The notes under the pieces are model-generated. The model was given only the letters and a program-made list of their open reading frames with translations, had not been told where the DNA came from and made no database searches. The position numbers and the translations under genes are program-made. From Candidatus Sphingomonas excrementigallinarum (lineage in GTDB: Bacteria > Pseudomonadota > Alphaproteobacteria > Sphingomonadales > Sphingomonadaceae), in NCBI GenBank assembly GCA_019112965.1, contig DXIH01000188.1:1-42594 (forward strand): DNA of 42,594 nt. The letters are read 5' to 3'. Shown here in pieces: positions 16,156-24,683 of this stretch. How positions within the stretch are numbered: the stretch's first letter is position 1; the number at the start of each line of letters is the position of its first letter.

Positions 16156-18591
16156 ATGAATTCGACGACGATCGGCCGCGCGACGTGCGCGATGCTGCTG
16201 GCGGGCCTGTCGCAGGTCGCCTTCATCCAATCGGTGGCGGCGCAGGCCATGATCCAGCCGCAGGAAGACGCGCGCGATGCGAACGACAATCCCGACGTCA
16301 TCGTCACCGCACAGAAGCGCGAACAACGGATCGAGGACGTGCCCGTCACCGTCACCGCCGTCACGGGCGCGCGCATGGCGGACCTGGGCGTCAACTCATT
16401 GTCCGAAGTCGCGCAATATATCCCGGGCCTTCAGATCCAGGAGCAGAGCGCGAACAATCCCGGCTTCGTGATCCGGGGCATCACCTCGGACTCCGGCTCG
16501 GCGCAGCAGGGCGCGCGCGTCACGCTCTATTATAACGGCGTGGACATCAGCCGGACGCGCGGCGCCTATCAGGACCTTTACGATATCGAGCGGATTGAGG
16601 TGGTGAAGGGGCCGCAGGCGACGCTGTTCGGCACCGCCGCCGCCATCGGCGCGATCAACATCATCTCCGCCAAGCCCCGCGCGGGAACCGAGGGCGGCAT
16701 CCTGGCCTCCTATGGCAATTTCGACCGGACACAGGTGTCGGGCTATCTGAACGCGGGTAACGATACGCTCGCCGGGCGGATCGCCTTCGCGTATAAATAT
16801 CGCGACGGTTATGTCCGCAACATCGCGGGCGATCCGAAGGTACCGAACCAGAACCAGGGCCGCGTCGACCAGGACGACCTGAACGGTCAGGACCAGCGGG
16901 GCGTTCGCGGGTCGCTGCGCTGGACACCCAATTCGTCCGTGACGGCCGATCTGGTGCTGACCTATGACGGACAGCGCAATCCCGGCACCGCGTTCAAGAG
17001 CCGCGTCTTCGCCCCTACGGGCGGCCAGACCGGCGATTATGGCTATGCCGAACTGTCGGGCTCGCCCTTTTCCGCCGAGGTGCTGGGCAAGCGCAAGCTG
17101 GGGCTGACGCGCAACGTCTATGATGCCAATCTGACGGTCGCGGTCGATGTCGCGCCGGGCATCACCTTCACCACGGTCAACGGCTATCGCCGGTTCGACT
17201 CGCTCGAAATCTTCGACGCGGACGGTGGCCCCGCCTGGTATCTGGAATTCGGCGAGGATGCCAAGGGCGACCAGTGGAGCCACGAAAGCCGCTTCGCCTT
17301 CGACGGCGCGCACTATCGTGCATCGTTCGGCTGGAACGCGTTCTTCGAAAATGGCCAGCAGCGCGTGCCCTTCTCGACCGAGGAAGGGACCTATCTGGCC
17401 TGTTCGGTCGCACGCGACTTCGCGCCGATCCGCCAGATCCTGAACGGCGCGGGACTGCCGACCGGCACCGCCTGCGTCGCCGCCAACGGCACCATCCCGG
17501 CGACGCGCGCCACCGCGATCCTGTCGCGCGGGACGGCGACCGTCCTGCCCTACAGCGCCAGCTTCGCCAATTACGGCAATACCGACACCTATTCGGTCTT
17601 TGCCGACGCCACCTGGATTCCGATGGACGCGCTGGAACTGACGGCGGGTGCGCGCGTGCTGATCGAGGATCGCCAGTCCGGCTATAGCTCGGTCATGCCC
17701 GACAGCCGGTTGCTGGCGGGGGCCGGGATCTTCACCAGCCTGCTCGCCGCCGCCAATACCAAGGGGCAGAAATTCACCGCCGAACGCAGCTATGCCGCGG
17801 TCCTGCCCCGCTTCAACGCGCTGTATCGCCTGAGCGACGATGTGAACGTCTATGCGACGGTCAGCAAGGGCCGCCGCTCGCCGGTGGTCCAGCTCGACGC
17901 GCAGCGCATCGTGCCGCTGAGCGTCGCCAATTCGGGCGCGATCCCCCGGCTTCAGATCATTCCGGCGGAAGACGTCTGGAATTACGAGGGCGGCATCAAG
18001 GGGCGGGTCGGCCCGTTCTCGGGCGCGGCCTCGGTCTTCTACCAGCGGTACAAGGGTTTCCAGGTCTCGGTGTTCGAGAACGGCCTGACCGTGACGCGCA
18101 GCGCCGGGTCCGCCAACAATCTCGGCGTCGAGCTGGAGGCGAATGTCGCGGTCCATCGCTGGCTCGGCCTGTTCGGCACCTTCGCCTATATCGATGGCGG
18201 CATCGGCAACGATCCGTCGAACGGTGTCTTCGCGGGCAACCGCTTCCGCCTGCAACCCGACACCACCGCATCGGGCGGCGCCAATATCCGCATCCCGATC
18301 GGCACATCGGCGACCTTCTATGCGACGCCCAGCGCCACCTATCGCTCGAAGGTGTATTTCGAACTGCCCAACAGCGAGGCGATCTCGCAGGGCGGCTATA
18401 CGCTGGTCAACCTGCGCGCAGGGGTGGAGTTTGGCGACCAGAGTCGCTTCCATGTCGGCGGCTTCGCGCGAAACCTGACGAACAAGCGCTATCTGATCGA
18501 TGCGGGCAATACCGGCGGCACGTTCAGCACCCCGACCTATATCGCGGGCGAGCCGCGCTTCTACGGCGTGGAGCTGGGCGCGCGTTTCTGA
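16156..18591 (+). CDS. TonB-dependent outer-membrane receptor
   Basis: Complete receptor of 811 residues starting at ATG 16156. The signal peptide (about residues 1-30) ends near SVAAQA. A TonB-box-like DVIVTAQKREQ is followed by the plug: EDVPVTVTAV, SLSEVAQYIPGLQIQ, FVIRGI, VTLYYNGVDISRTRG and the hallmark ERIEVVKGPQATLFGTAAAIGA. The beta-barrel ends in GVELGARF with terminal aromatic Phe, as required for assembly by BAM. The VTAQKRE plug class is the abundant sphingomonad type for plant- or organic-matter-derived substrates. Divergence from phoD suggests a phosphorylated organic ligand or phosphate regulation, by inference only. No partner transporter is adjacent. Confidence 0.94.
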   Translation: MNSTTIGRATCAMLLAGLSQVAFIQSVAAQAMIQPQEDARDANDNPDVIVTAQKREQRIEDVPVTVTAVTGARMADLGVNSLSEVAQYIPGLQIQEQSANNPGFVIRGITSDSGSAQQGARVTLYYNGVDISRTRGAYQDLYDIERIEVVKGPQATLFGTAAAIGAINIISAKPRAGTEGGILASYGNFDRTQVSGYLNAGNDTLAGRIAFAYKYRDGYVRNIAGDPKVPNQNQGRVDQDDLNGQDQRGVRGSLRWTPNSSVTADLVLTYDGQRNPGTAFKSRVFAPTGGQTGDYGYAELSGSPFSAEVLGKRKLGLTRNVYDANLTVAVDVAPGITFTTVNGYRRFDSLEIFDADGGPAWYLEFGEDAKGDQWSHESRFAFDGAHYRASFGWNAFFENGQQRVPFSTEEGTYLACSVARDFAPIRQILNGAGLPTGTACVAANGTIPATRATAILSRGTATVLPYSASFANYGNTDTYSVFADATWIPMDALELTAGARVLIEDRQSGYSSVMPDSRLLAGAGIFTSLLAAANTKGQKFTAERSYAAVLPRFNALYRLSDDVNVYATVSKGRRSPVVQLDAQRIVPLSVANSGAIPRLQIIPAEDVWNYEGGIKGRVGPFSGAASVFYQRYKGFQVSVFENGLTVTRSAGSANNLGVELEANVAVHRWLGLFGTFAYIDGGIGNDPSNGVFAGNRFRLQPDTTASGGANIRIPIGTSATFYATPSATYRSKVYFELPNSEAISQGGYTLVNLRAGVEFGDQSRFHVGGFARNLTNKRYLIDAGNTGGTFSTPTYIAGEPRFYGVELGARF

Positions 18592-18595
18592 CGGA

Positions 18596-18724
18596 TATCC
18601 TCCCCGGACACGGGGAGGTGGTAGGCCGAAGGCCTGACGGAGGGGGGGGCATAGGACAGGCTTTGCGGCGATCCCCCTCCACCATGCTTCGCATGGTCCC
18701 CCTCCCCGTGCCGGGGGGAGGATG
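18596..18724. repeat. Intergenic palindromic repeat, family A copy 3
   Basis: Begins ATATCCTCCCCGG and ends CCGGGGGGAGGATGG. It includes the internal hairpins CCATGCTTCGCATGG and GGCCGAAGGCC. It lies directly downstream of the TonB receptor stop, before the cell-wall hydrolase gene; readthrough would be reduced by its folding. Confidence 0.85.
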
Positions 18725-18779
18725 GCGTACGCTTAACCGCTTTCTAACCCCGACCCACTAGACGCGATAGCCTGGGGCC

Positions 18780-19697
18780 ATGGGTTGGGAAGCGGATATC
18801 GTGTTGCGCTGGTTGATGTTGGTGGCGGGCCTCGCGATCGCGACCTCGTGCACGCCCGCCCACCATCCGCCCGCGCATCTGACGCTCGATGTACCGCCGC
18901 CGACCGCACGGACGCTGCTGCGCCAGCTGGCGCTCGACGTGCCCGACACCGACCTGCCCGAGGCGATCAGCGGCAATACGCCGATCGAGATGGCCGCCGC
19001 CCCTGCGTTCAGCGGCATCGCCCGCACCGCGACCGACGCCGCGCGCGCCGCCGAGTGCCTGACCGCCGCCATCTATTACGAGGCGCGCTCCGAACCCGTC
19101 GACGGCCAGCGCGCGGTGGCGCAGGTCGTGCTTAACCGCGTCCGCGACCGGGCCTTTCCGAAAAGCATCTGCGGGGTCGTCTATCAGGGGTCGGGCCGGT
19201 CGACCGGCTGCCAGTTCAGCTTCACTTGCGACGGATCGATGCTGCAACCCCGCGACCCGGCCGCCTGGGCCCGCGCCGCCGCCGTTGCGCAAGGAGCGCT
19301 GGCCGGACTGGTCTATGCGCCGGTGGGAGCCGCAACCTTCTACCACGCCAATTACGTGCTGCCCTGGTGGGCTTCCAGCCTCAGCCGGATCGGATCGGTC
19401 GGCACGCATATCTTCTATCGCTGGCGCGGGGCGCTGGAGCGTGACCTTTCCTTCCGCCAGGATTATGCCGGGGTGGAGCCGAACATCCCCGTGCCGGCCG
19501 CCGCCGTGAACCCGGTCGCCGCGCCGGTGGCCGAGGCGGTGTACGGCGTCACCATCCATCGCGGCGAGCAGCGGGCGGAGGCGAAGACAGCGCCCGTATC
19601 GACGGCTGGCGTTCGCATCCATCGCAACGGCTTTGCCCATGGCGGCGGAGAGGCCCCGTCCGGGGTGATCGTCGGCGAGGAAAGCGATCCGAGCTGA
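18780..19697 (+). CDS. SleB-type cell wall hydrolase, exported
   Basis: Periplasmic or outer-membrane-attached enzyme of the Hydrolase_2 (SleB/CwlJ) family, likely a lytic transglycosylase-like activity on peptidoglycan. It has 305 residues. The N-terminus LRWLMLVAGLAIATSC is a short signal followed by Cys24, a poor lipobox (ATSC), so lipidation is possible but unsure. A spacer of about 65 residues precedes the catalytic domain: ECLTAAIYYEARSEP with predicted acid E101, QVVLNRVRDRAFPKSICGVVYQG, GCQFSFTCDG and ATFYHANYVLPWW. The C-terminal 80 residues are low-complexity Ala/Val/Pro. Non-sporulating alphaproteobacteria use such proteins in wall remodelling. It is flanked on both sides by family A repeats and is probably monocistronic. 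Confidence 0.9.
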   Translation: MGWEADIVLRWLMLVAGLAIATSCTPAHHPPAHLTLDVPPPTARTLLRQLALDVPDTDLPEAISGNTPIEMAAAPAFSGIARTATDAARAAECLTAAIYYEARSEPVDGQRAVAQVVLNRVRDRAFPKSICGVVYQGSGRSTGCQFSFTCDGSMLQPRDPAAWARAAAVAQGALAGLVYAPVGAATFYHANYVLPWWASSLSRIGSVGTHIFYRWRGALERDLSFRQDYAGVEPNIPVPAAAVNPVAAPVAEAVYGVTIHRGEQRAEAKTAPVSTAGVRIHRNGFAHGGGEAPSGVIVGEESDPS

Positions 19698-19707
19698 TCG
19701 GGCCAAC

Positions 19708-19858
19708 CTATTCCTCCCCCACAGGGTGAGGGGGACCGCCGGGCGCCAGCCCGGTGGTGGAGGGGTGTCCCCGGTGGTGAGGGCGCTATCACCTTTCCAC
19801 CGGGGACACCCCTCCGTCAGGCCTTCGGCATGCCACCTCCCCTTGCAGGGGAGGAATA
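19708..19858. repeat. Intergenic palindromic repeat, family A copy 4 (longest)
   Basis: Outer arms are TATTCCTCCCC and GGGGAGGAATA. Inner arms are GGAGGGGTGTCCCCGGTGG and CCACCGGGGACACCCCTCC, a nearly perfect 19-bp stem around a loop of about 24 bases. It ends two bases before the stop codon of the convergent HAD gene and separates it from the cell-wall hydrolase gene. Confidence 0.87.
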
Positions 19859-19859
19859 C

Positions 19860-20555
19860 TTACCCGATCGCGTCGATCCAGTCGGGCAAATCACCCAACC
19901 TCTCCAACTGGCGGAAGCGGGGATGGTCGACCGGCGTTTCGCCCGCCTCATGGCTCCATGCCAGCGGTTGCGGAATATAGGCCGCCCAGCCGCCAGCCTT
20001 GAGCGCGGGCAGCACGTCGGAGCGCATCGAATCCCCCGCCATCACCGCCGCCTCGGGGGCGACGCCGTGACGCTCGAAGATGCGGGCGAAGGTGTCGGGC
20101 GTCTTGTCGCTGACGATGGCGACATCGTCGAAATGCGACCCCAGCCCCGATGCGGCGAGCTTCGCTTCCTGATGCAGCAGGTCGCCCTTCGTCACCAGCA
20201 CCAGCCGCCCCCGCTCGCGCAGCGCCTCGATCGTCTCGGCGATGCCGTCGAGCAGTTCGACCGGATGCGCCAGCAACTGCCGCCCCGCCTCCAGCACCCG
20301 CGCGATCAGGTCGGTGGGCAGGGTCGGCCCGGCCAGTTCCACCGCCGTCTCGATCATCGACAGGGTAAAGCCCTTGGCGCCGTAGCCATAGAGCCGCAGG
20401 TTGCGCGCTTCGCACGCCTCCAGCGTGGCGCGGGCGACCCGCGCCTCGGCAAAGGGGGCGAGCAGGCCGACCAGCGCCTCTTCGGTCGCGGCGAAATGGC
20501 GCATATTGTGCCAGAGCGTGTCGTCCGCATCGAGGCAGATCAGCGCGATGGTCAT
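19860..20555 (-). CDS. HAD-superfamily hydrolase (phosphatase)
   Basis: Cytoplasmic haloacid-dehalogenase-fold phosphatase of 231 residues; substrate unknown. Motif I is DADDTLWHN (D9 nucleophile, D11), motif II lies in LVLVTKGD, the conserved Lys is probably in VSDKTPDTF, and motif IV is MAGDSMRSDV. The helical cap lies between about residues 18 and 90. ATG 20555 has GGGAG eight bases upstream; an in-frame earlier start at 20579 lacks one. It is the last of three minus-strand genes (hybrid kinase, exported protein, HAD) with gaps of 60 and 45 nt, so co-transcription is possible. Confidence 0.88.
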   Translation of the reverse strand: MTIALICLDADDTLWHNMRHFAATEEALVGLLAPFAEARVARATLEACEARNLRLYGYGAKGFTLSMIETAVELAGPTLPTDLIARVLEAGRQLLAHPVELLDGIAETIEALRERGRLVLVTKGDLLHQEAKLAASGLGSHFDDVAIVSDKTPDTFARIFERHGVAPEAAVMAGDSMRSDVLPALKAGGWAAYIPQPLAWSHEAGETPVDHPRFRQLERLGDLPDWIDAIG

Positions 20556-20600
20556 CGAGTAGCTCCCATTTGCCCCCACGTTCCTGGCGGCGCGTTTCCA

Positions 20601-21311
20601 TCACAGCTCACGGATCAGGCGCAAGCCCAAACGCGGCCGGAACCGCTCGGCGCGGGCCTTTTCGGCACCGATGCCGCCCTGCACCCCCAGCTTGCCGAAA
20701 CTGCGATGAACCTGCGGCATCAACAGCCAATAGGCGCCCTGGCCATTCTGCCGGTTCAGTTCCAGGCCCAGCACCGTGTCGGGATTCAGATCGTAGAAGG
20801 TTGAGTGGTTGATGATCGTCCCCGTCTCGTTGCCTTCGCGCAGGGTAACGTCGCCGACGCCCAGCATCGTCATCGTGCTCCACCGCTCGCCGAAGCGATT
20901 GCCGAGCAGCCATAACAGGGTGGAGGTCCAGCCGCCCTCCTCCCGGTCATGCAGCCCCAGATACTGGACGCCGTGGACGCTCCGCCCGCCCCGGAAGGTG
21001 CCCAACCGCTTCTGAAGCCCCATCTTGTACTGGACGACGCGGCTATTGATGAGCGGCAGTTCCAGCTCGACCGCAAAGCCGTCCGTCACCGCCAGTTCGA
21101 CCTCCGGCGCCCATTCCAGCTCGCCGCGCGGGCCGGTCAGGTCGCGCTGCGCCAGCGCGTTGACCTCGATCTCGCCTGCCTTGGCGGTCAGCGGGCGGAT
21201 CATGTCGAACACCATCGGTTCGGGGATGTCGGGGCCGGACTGGGCGGCGGCGGACGCACTGAAGAACAGCAGCCCCAAGACGGAAAAGGCCAGGCGGCCG
21301 GTCATGTACAT
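20601..21311 (-). CDS. Exported protein of unknown function
   Basis: I do not recognise a family. It has 236 residues from ATG 21311 (GGGAG seven bases upstream). A clear signal peptide (RLAFSVLGLLFFSASAAAQS) has a cleavage site near AAAQ. The mature part alternates charged and hydrophobic residues (EIEVNALAQRDLTG, EVELAVTDGFAVELELPL) and ends with LGLRLIREL, suggesting a small beta-barrel or periplasmic beta protein of the sort often annotated as outer-membrane or transporter-like. A hairpin (GCGGTA/TACCGC, 21326-21342) lies in the leader. It sits between the hybrid kinase and the HAD phosphatase on the same strand. Confidence 0.75.
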   Translation of the reverse strand: MYMTGRLAFSVLGLLFFSASAAAQSGPDIPEPMVFDMIRPLTAKAGEIEVNALAQRDLTGPRGELEWAPEVELAVTDGFAVELELPLINSRVVQYKMGLQKRLGTFRGGRSVHGVQYLGLHDREEGGWTSTLLWLLGNRFGERWSTMTMLGVGDVTLREGNETGTIINHSTFYDLNPDTVLGLELNRQNGQGAYWLLMPQVHRSFGKLGVQGGIGAEKARAERFRPRLGLRLIREL

Positions 21312-21371
21312 CGTCAAACTCCCAGGCGGTACGCAATACCGCGGCGCCGGGGAGCCAGGCCCTTGACGGGA

Positions 21372-23975
21372 TCAGGAGGCGTGGGGTTCGTACCGCCGCG
21401 CGCTCGCGCCCATCGCCGCCTGAATCCCCATGACCAGCGCATCCACCGTGAAGGGCTTGGTCAGCAACTGCATGCCCGGCGACAGATGCCCACTGTTCAG
21501 CACCGCATTCTCCGCATAGCCCGTGACGAACATGACATTCAATTCATGTCGCAATTCTCGCGCCGCTTCGGCCAGCTGCCGCCCGTTCATGCCGCCGGGC
21601 AGGCCGACATCGGTGACGAGCAGATCTATGCGTTCGTCCGATCGCAGCACGGCCATCCCCTCGACGCTGTCCGCCGCCTCGACCACCCGATATCCCATGT
21701 CGCGCAGGACATCGGAGATCATCATTCGCACCGTCGCCTCGTCATCGACGACCAGAACCGTCTCGCCCGCGCCCGATGGCTTTGCGGTCACGCCGGTCGC
21801 ATCCACGCCATCGCGTTCGACCGGGCCGTCATGGCGCGGCAGATACAGGAACACCGTCGTGCCCTCGCCAGGTGCCGAACGGATGCGCACCTGACCGCCC
21901 GATTGCTGGGCAAAGCCGTAGATCATGCTCAGACCCAGCCCGGTGCCCTGCCCCAGCGGCTTGGTGGTGAAGAACGGGTCGAACACCTTTTCCATCACCT
22001 CCGGCGTCATGCCGGTGCCGGTATCGGTGACGCACAGCGCCAGATATTCGCCATCGGGTATGTCGGCGAAGCGGGCATTGCCTTTGTCGAGACGGCGATT
22101 GACCATCTCGATCGTGATCCGCCCGCCCTCCGGCATCGCATCGCGCGCGTTGATGCACAGGTTGAGCAGCGCATTTTCCAGCTGCGGCGCATCGACCAGC
22201 ACCGTCCACAGATCATTCGCGCCATGCGTCTCCAGCACGATGCCCGGCCCGACGGTGCGGCGGATCAGGTCGGTCATGCCCGCCACCAGGGCAGCGATGT
22301 CGGTGGGCTTGGGCGCCAGCGTCTGTCGCCGGGAAAAGGCGAGCAGCCGGTGGGTCAGCGCCGCCGCGCGCCGGGTCGCCCCCTGCGCCGCGTCCATATA
22401 GCGGTCCAGGTCGTTCACCCGCCCCTGCGAAAGCCGCAGCGCCATCAACTCCAGAGAACCCGAAATCCCGGCGAGCAGATTGTTGAAATCATGCGCCAGC
22501 CCGCCGGTCAGCTGCCCCACCGCCTCCATTTTCTGGCTCTGTCGTAGCGCTTCCTCGGCGCGCATCAATTCGGCGGTGCGATCGGCGACCCGCTGTTCCA
22601 GCTGGTCGGTGAGCGCGCGCAGCTCGGCGATGGCCGTGTCGCGCTCGACCTCCAGCGCACGCCGGGCGCCGACATCGATCAGGACGCCGGGAAACTGGAC
22701 CGGCGTACCGTCGGGCGCATGATCGACACGACCGATCGCCTCCAGCCAGTGATAATGGCCGTCATGGCGACGCACGCGATACTGGTGCGCATAGGGTCCG
22801 CCCCGCGCGATCGCCGCCTGCACCGCCTCCGACAGCCCGGCCCGGTCGTCGGGATGGACCAGTTCCGCCACCTTCTCGATTTCCAACCCTTCGTGGCCGA
22901 GCGCGGGGGCGATTCCGAAATGCCGCGCGAACGGCTCGTCGCAGGTGAAGCGGTTGGACAGGAGATCCCAGAACCAGGTGCCGATGATCGCACCGGCCTC
23001 CTGCGCCAGCTGCACCCGCTCGGCGTTCAGTCGTGCCCGGGCCTCGCTTTCGCGGAGCTGCTGCTCGGTGCAGATGCGATCGGTGATGTCGAAGCTGACG
23101 CCCGGAAAGCGCACGCAGCGGCCGCTCTCATCGGCGATGCAGCGACCCCGCGCCGATACCCAGTGAATCGTGCCATCCGACTGGACCAGCCGATATTCGG
23201 AGGCGAAACGGCCCGCTGCGTCGCCCTCACCCGTCCCCGCCATGGCGTCCGCGACCTCGCGCGTGACACGCTCACGATCATCGGGATGGATGCCCCGAAA
23301 GAATTCGGCGATCGGGATTCCCGTCTCGGCCGCGGCCGGATCTACCCCGTACATGGCAGCGAAGCGCCGATCCGAGCGGACGGAGTCGTTGACCACGTCC
23401 CAGTCCCACATGCCGACATGCGCCCCCGAACTCAGCGCCAGCTCCAGCCGCTCGTCCGCCTCGCGCTGCCGCCGCTCCGCCAGCACCCGCGCGGTCGTCT
23501 CGCCAGTGACGCAGATCATGCCCGCGATCGCGCCGCGATCATCGAAGACGGGCGAATAGGAAAAGGACCAATAGGCCTCTTCGGGCTTGCCCTCACGCGC
23601 CAGGTCGAGCCGCATGTCGGTGACCTGCGCGACCTTGCCCGACAGGGCGATGTCGACCAGCGGCGCGATATCCGTCCAGATGCTGTCCCACAGGATACGG
23701 AACGGCGTCCCCATGGCGGTCGCGGCGCGATACCCCAGCATCGGGCGATAGGCGTCATTGTAGAACGAGATCAGATCCGGTCCCCAGACCAGATACATGG
23801 GGGCCGGACAGGCCAGCATCGTGGCGATCTGCGCCTTGAGCGCGGCAGGCCATGTCTCCGGGCGCCCCAGGCTGGTCGTCGCCCAGTCGAACGCGATCAT
23901 TTCGTCGACGACCCGACCCGATACACCGTCGAGAAAAGCAAAGGCGGCAGAATATACCATGATTTGACCCTGCAT
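21372..23975 (-). CDS. Multi-PAS hybrid histidine kinase with C-terminal receiver
   Basis: Soluble hybrid kinase of about 867 residues. Three PAS/PAC modules are visible. The first is near FLDGVSGRVVDEMIAFDW to SYSPVFDDRGAIAGM, of the type found in cytosolic sensors. Two PAS_3-like modules follow (GMWDWDVVNDSVRSDRRF; GTWFWDLLSNRFTCDEPF), each with an HPDDR turn. A coiled coil then leads to HisKA with H495 in GGLAHDFNNLLAG, and to HATPase with NLCINARDAMP, VTDTGTGM, FDPFFTTKP and GTGLGLSMIYGF. The receiver carries VVDDEA and phospho-acceptor D789 in LLVTDVGLPGG, but no output domain. No membrane segment is seen. ATG 23975 and ATG 23960 are both plausible; the frame runs open to 24164. A divergent DUF2946-like gene starts close by. 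Confidence 0.93.
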   Translation of the reverse strand: MQGQIMVYSAAFAFLDGVSGRVVDEMIAFDWATTSLGRPETWPAALKAQIATMLACPAPMYLVWGPDLISFYNDAYRPMLGYRAATAMGTPFRILWDSIWTDIAPLVDIALSGKVAQVTDMRLDLAREGKPEEAYWSFSYSPVFDDRGAIAGMICVTGETTARVLAERRQREADERLELALSSGAHVGMWDWDVVNDSVRSDRRFAAMYGVDPAAAETGIPIAEFFRGIHPDDRERVTREVADAMAGTGEGDAAGRFASEYRLVQSDGTIHWVSARGRCIADESGRCVRFPGVSFDITDRICTEQQLRESEARARLNAERVQLAQEAGAIIGTWFWDLLSNRFTCDEPFARHFGIAPALGHEGLEIEKVAELVHPDDRAGLSEAVQAAIARGGPYAHQYRVRRHDGHYHWLEAIGRVDHAPDGTPVQFPGVLIDVGARRALEVERDTAIAELRALTDQLEQRVADRTAELMRAEEALRQSQKMEAVGQLTGGLAHDFNNLLAGISGSLELMALRLSQGRVNDLDRYMDAAQGATRRAAALTHRLLAFSRRQTLAPKPTDIAALVAGMTDLIRRTVGPGIVLETHGANDLWTVLVDAPQLENALLNLCINARDAMPEGGRITIEMVNRRLDKGNARFADIPDGEYLALCVTDTGTGMTPEVMEKVFDPFFTTKPLGQGTGLGLSMIYGFAQQSGGQVRIRSAPGEGTTVFLYLPRHDGPVERDGVDATGVTAKPSGAGETVLVVDDEATVRMMISDVLRDMGYRVVEAADSVEGMAVLRSDERIDLLVTDVGLPGGMNGRQLAEAARELRHELNVMFVTGYAENAVLNSGHLSPGMQLLTKPFTVDALVMGIQAAMGASARRYEPHAS

Positions 23976-24129
23976 CAGAGCGCGGCCCGGCGCCAGCGTC
24001 GATTGGCGGCCGCATCGCCGCCCCTCGATCTGGATCAGTGCGTTCGCCCGGACAGGATATCCGGCCATTTTGTCCAAGGGCCGATCTGTCCGGGTGACAG
24101 CGTCGATCGGCTCGACTACCCCTCGCCTC

Positions 24130-24594
24130 GTGACGGCGATCCGCAGCCTGTTCGCGCAACGCAAGCTGGCCGTGCTCCTCTGCGCGGCAGCGCTGTTGCT
24201 GAAGCTGCTGATCCCGAATGGCTATATGGTCGGGCAGGTCGATGGCCACGCCGCGATCATCCTGTGTCCCGCCAGCGGCCCCGTCCCCGATCTGTCCGCG
24301 ATAGGGCATGGCAAGACCATGACGCATGGCGGGGCCATGGCGATGGATCACGGCACGATGGTGCATGATGGAAGCGGACACGGCTCCGGCCATTCCGACG
24401 AGGATCATGGCCGCGAGAGTCCCTGCGCCTTTACCGGGCTGGCCGCGCCCGGGCTGGCGGCGACCGATCCGATCCAACTGGCGCTGCTCATCGCTTTCGT
24501 CATGGGCGTCGGGCTGGCCGTGCCGGTCCTGCCGCGGCCCGTCCCCGCGCCCTATTTGCGGCCGCCCCTGCGGGGACCGCCCGCGCTTTCCTGA
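24130..24594 (+). CDS. DUF2946-like His/Met-rich membrane protein (probable metal/copper handling)
   Basis: Small inner-membrane protein of 154 residues if GTG 24130 is used; upstream in-frame starts to 24070 are possible and none has a strong ribosome site. TM1 is at 13-28 (LAVLLCAAALLLKLLIP) and TM2 at 117-135. Between them residues 59-93 are dense in His, Met and Asp, including GHGKTMTHGGAMAMDHG and HGSGHSDEDHG, a soft-metal-binding composition. DUF2946 proteins commonly neighbour TonB-dependent receptors in copper-responsive loci. It heads the nine-gene plus-strand run leading to the oxidase. Role by inference: periplasmic copper (or similar) binding or hand-off. Confidence 0.72.
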   Translation: MTAIRSLFAQRKLAVLLCAAALLLKLLIPNGYMVGQVDGHAAIILCPASGPVPDLSAIGHGKTMTHGGAMAMDHGTMVHDGSGHGSGHSDEDHGRESPCAFTGLAAPGLAATDPIQLALLIAFVMGVGLAVPVLPRPVPAPYLRPPLRGPPALS

Positions 24595-24612
24595 CCCATC
24601 TCATCCGGTGTC

Positions 24613-24628
24613 GCTGCCTTCGGGCGGC
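24613..24628 (+). promoter_or_regulatory. UUCG tetraloop hairpin before TonB receptor
   Basis: GCTGCC-TTCG-GGCGGC forms a 6-bp stem with an exceptionally stable UUCG loop, in the 89-nt gap between the DUF2946-like gene and the receptor. No U-run follows, so it is not an intrinsic terminator. It could stabilise mRNA ends or be part of a leader element. Confidence 0.35.
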
Positions 24629-24683
24629 AACGCCCTCATGATGTTCGCTCCCGTTCCAGCGGGGGTCGGTCGAAAGCCCTTTC

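Noticed and set aside
16396..18453. A minus-strand frame opposite the second TonB receptor
   Set aside because: Shadow frame; the plus strand holds a complete receptor with signal peptide and terminal Phe.
24595..24683. Cobalamin or other riboswitch before the TonB receptor
   Set aside because: Only one short UUCG hairpin is present in 89 bases; no B12-box or other aptamer consensus is seen.
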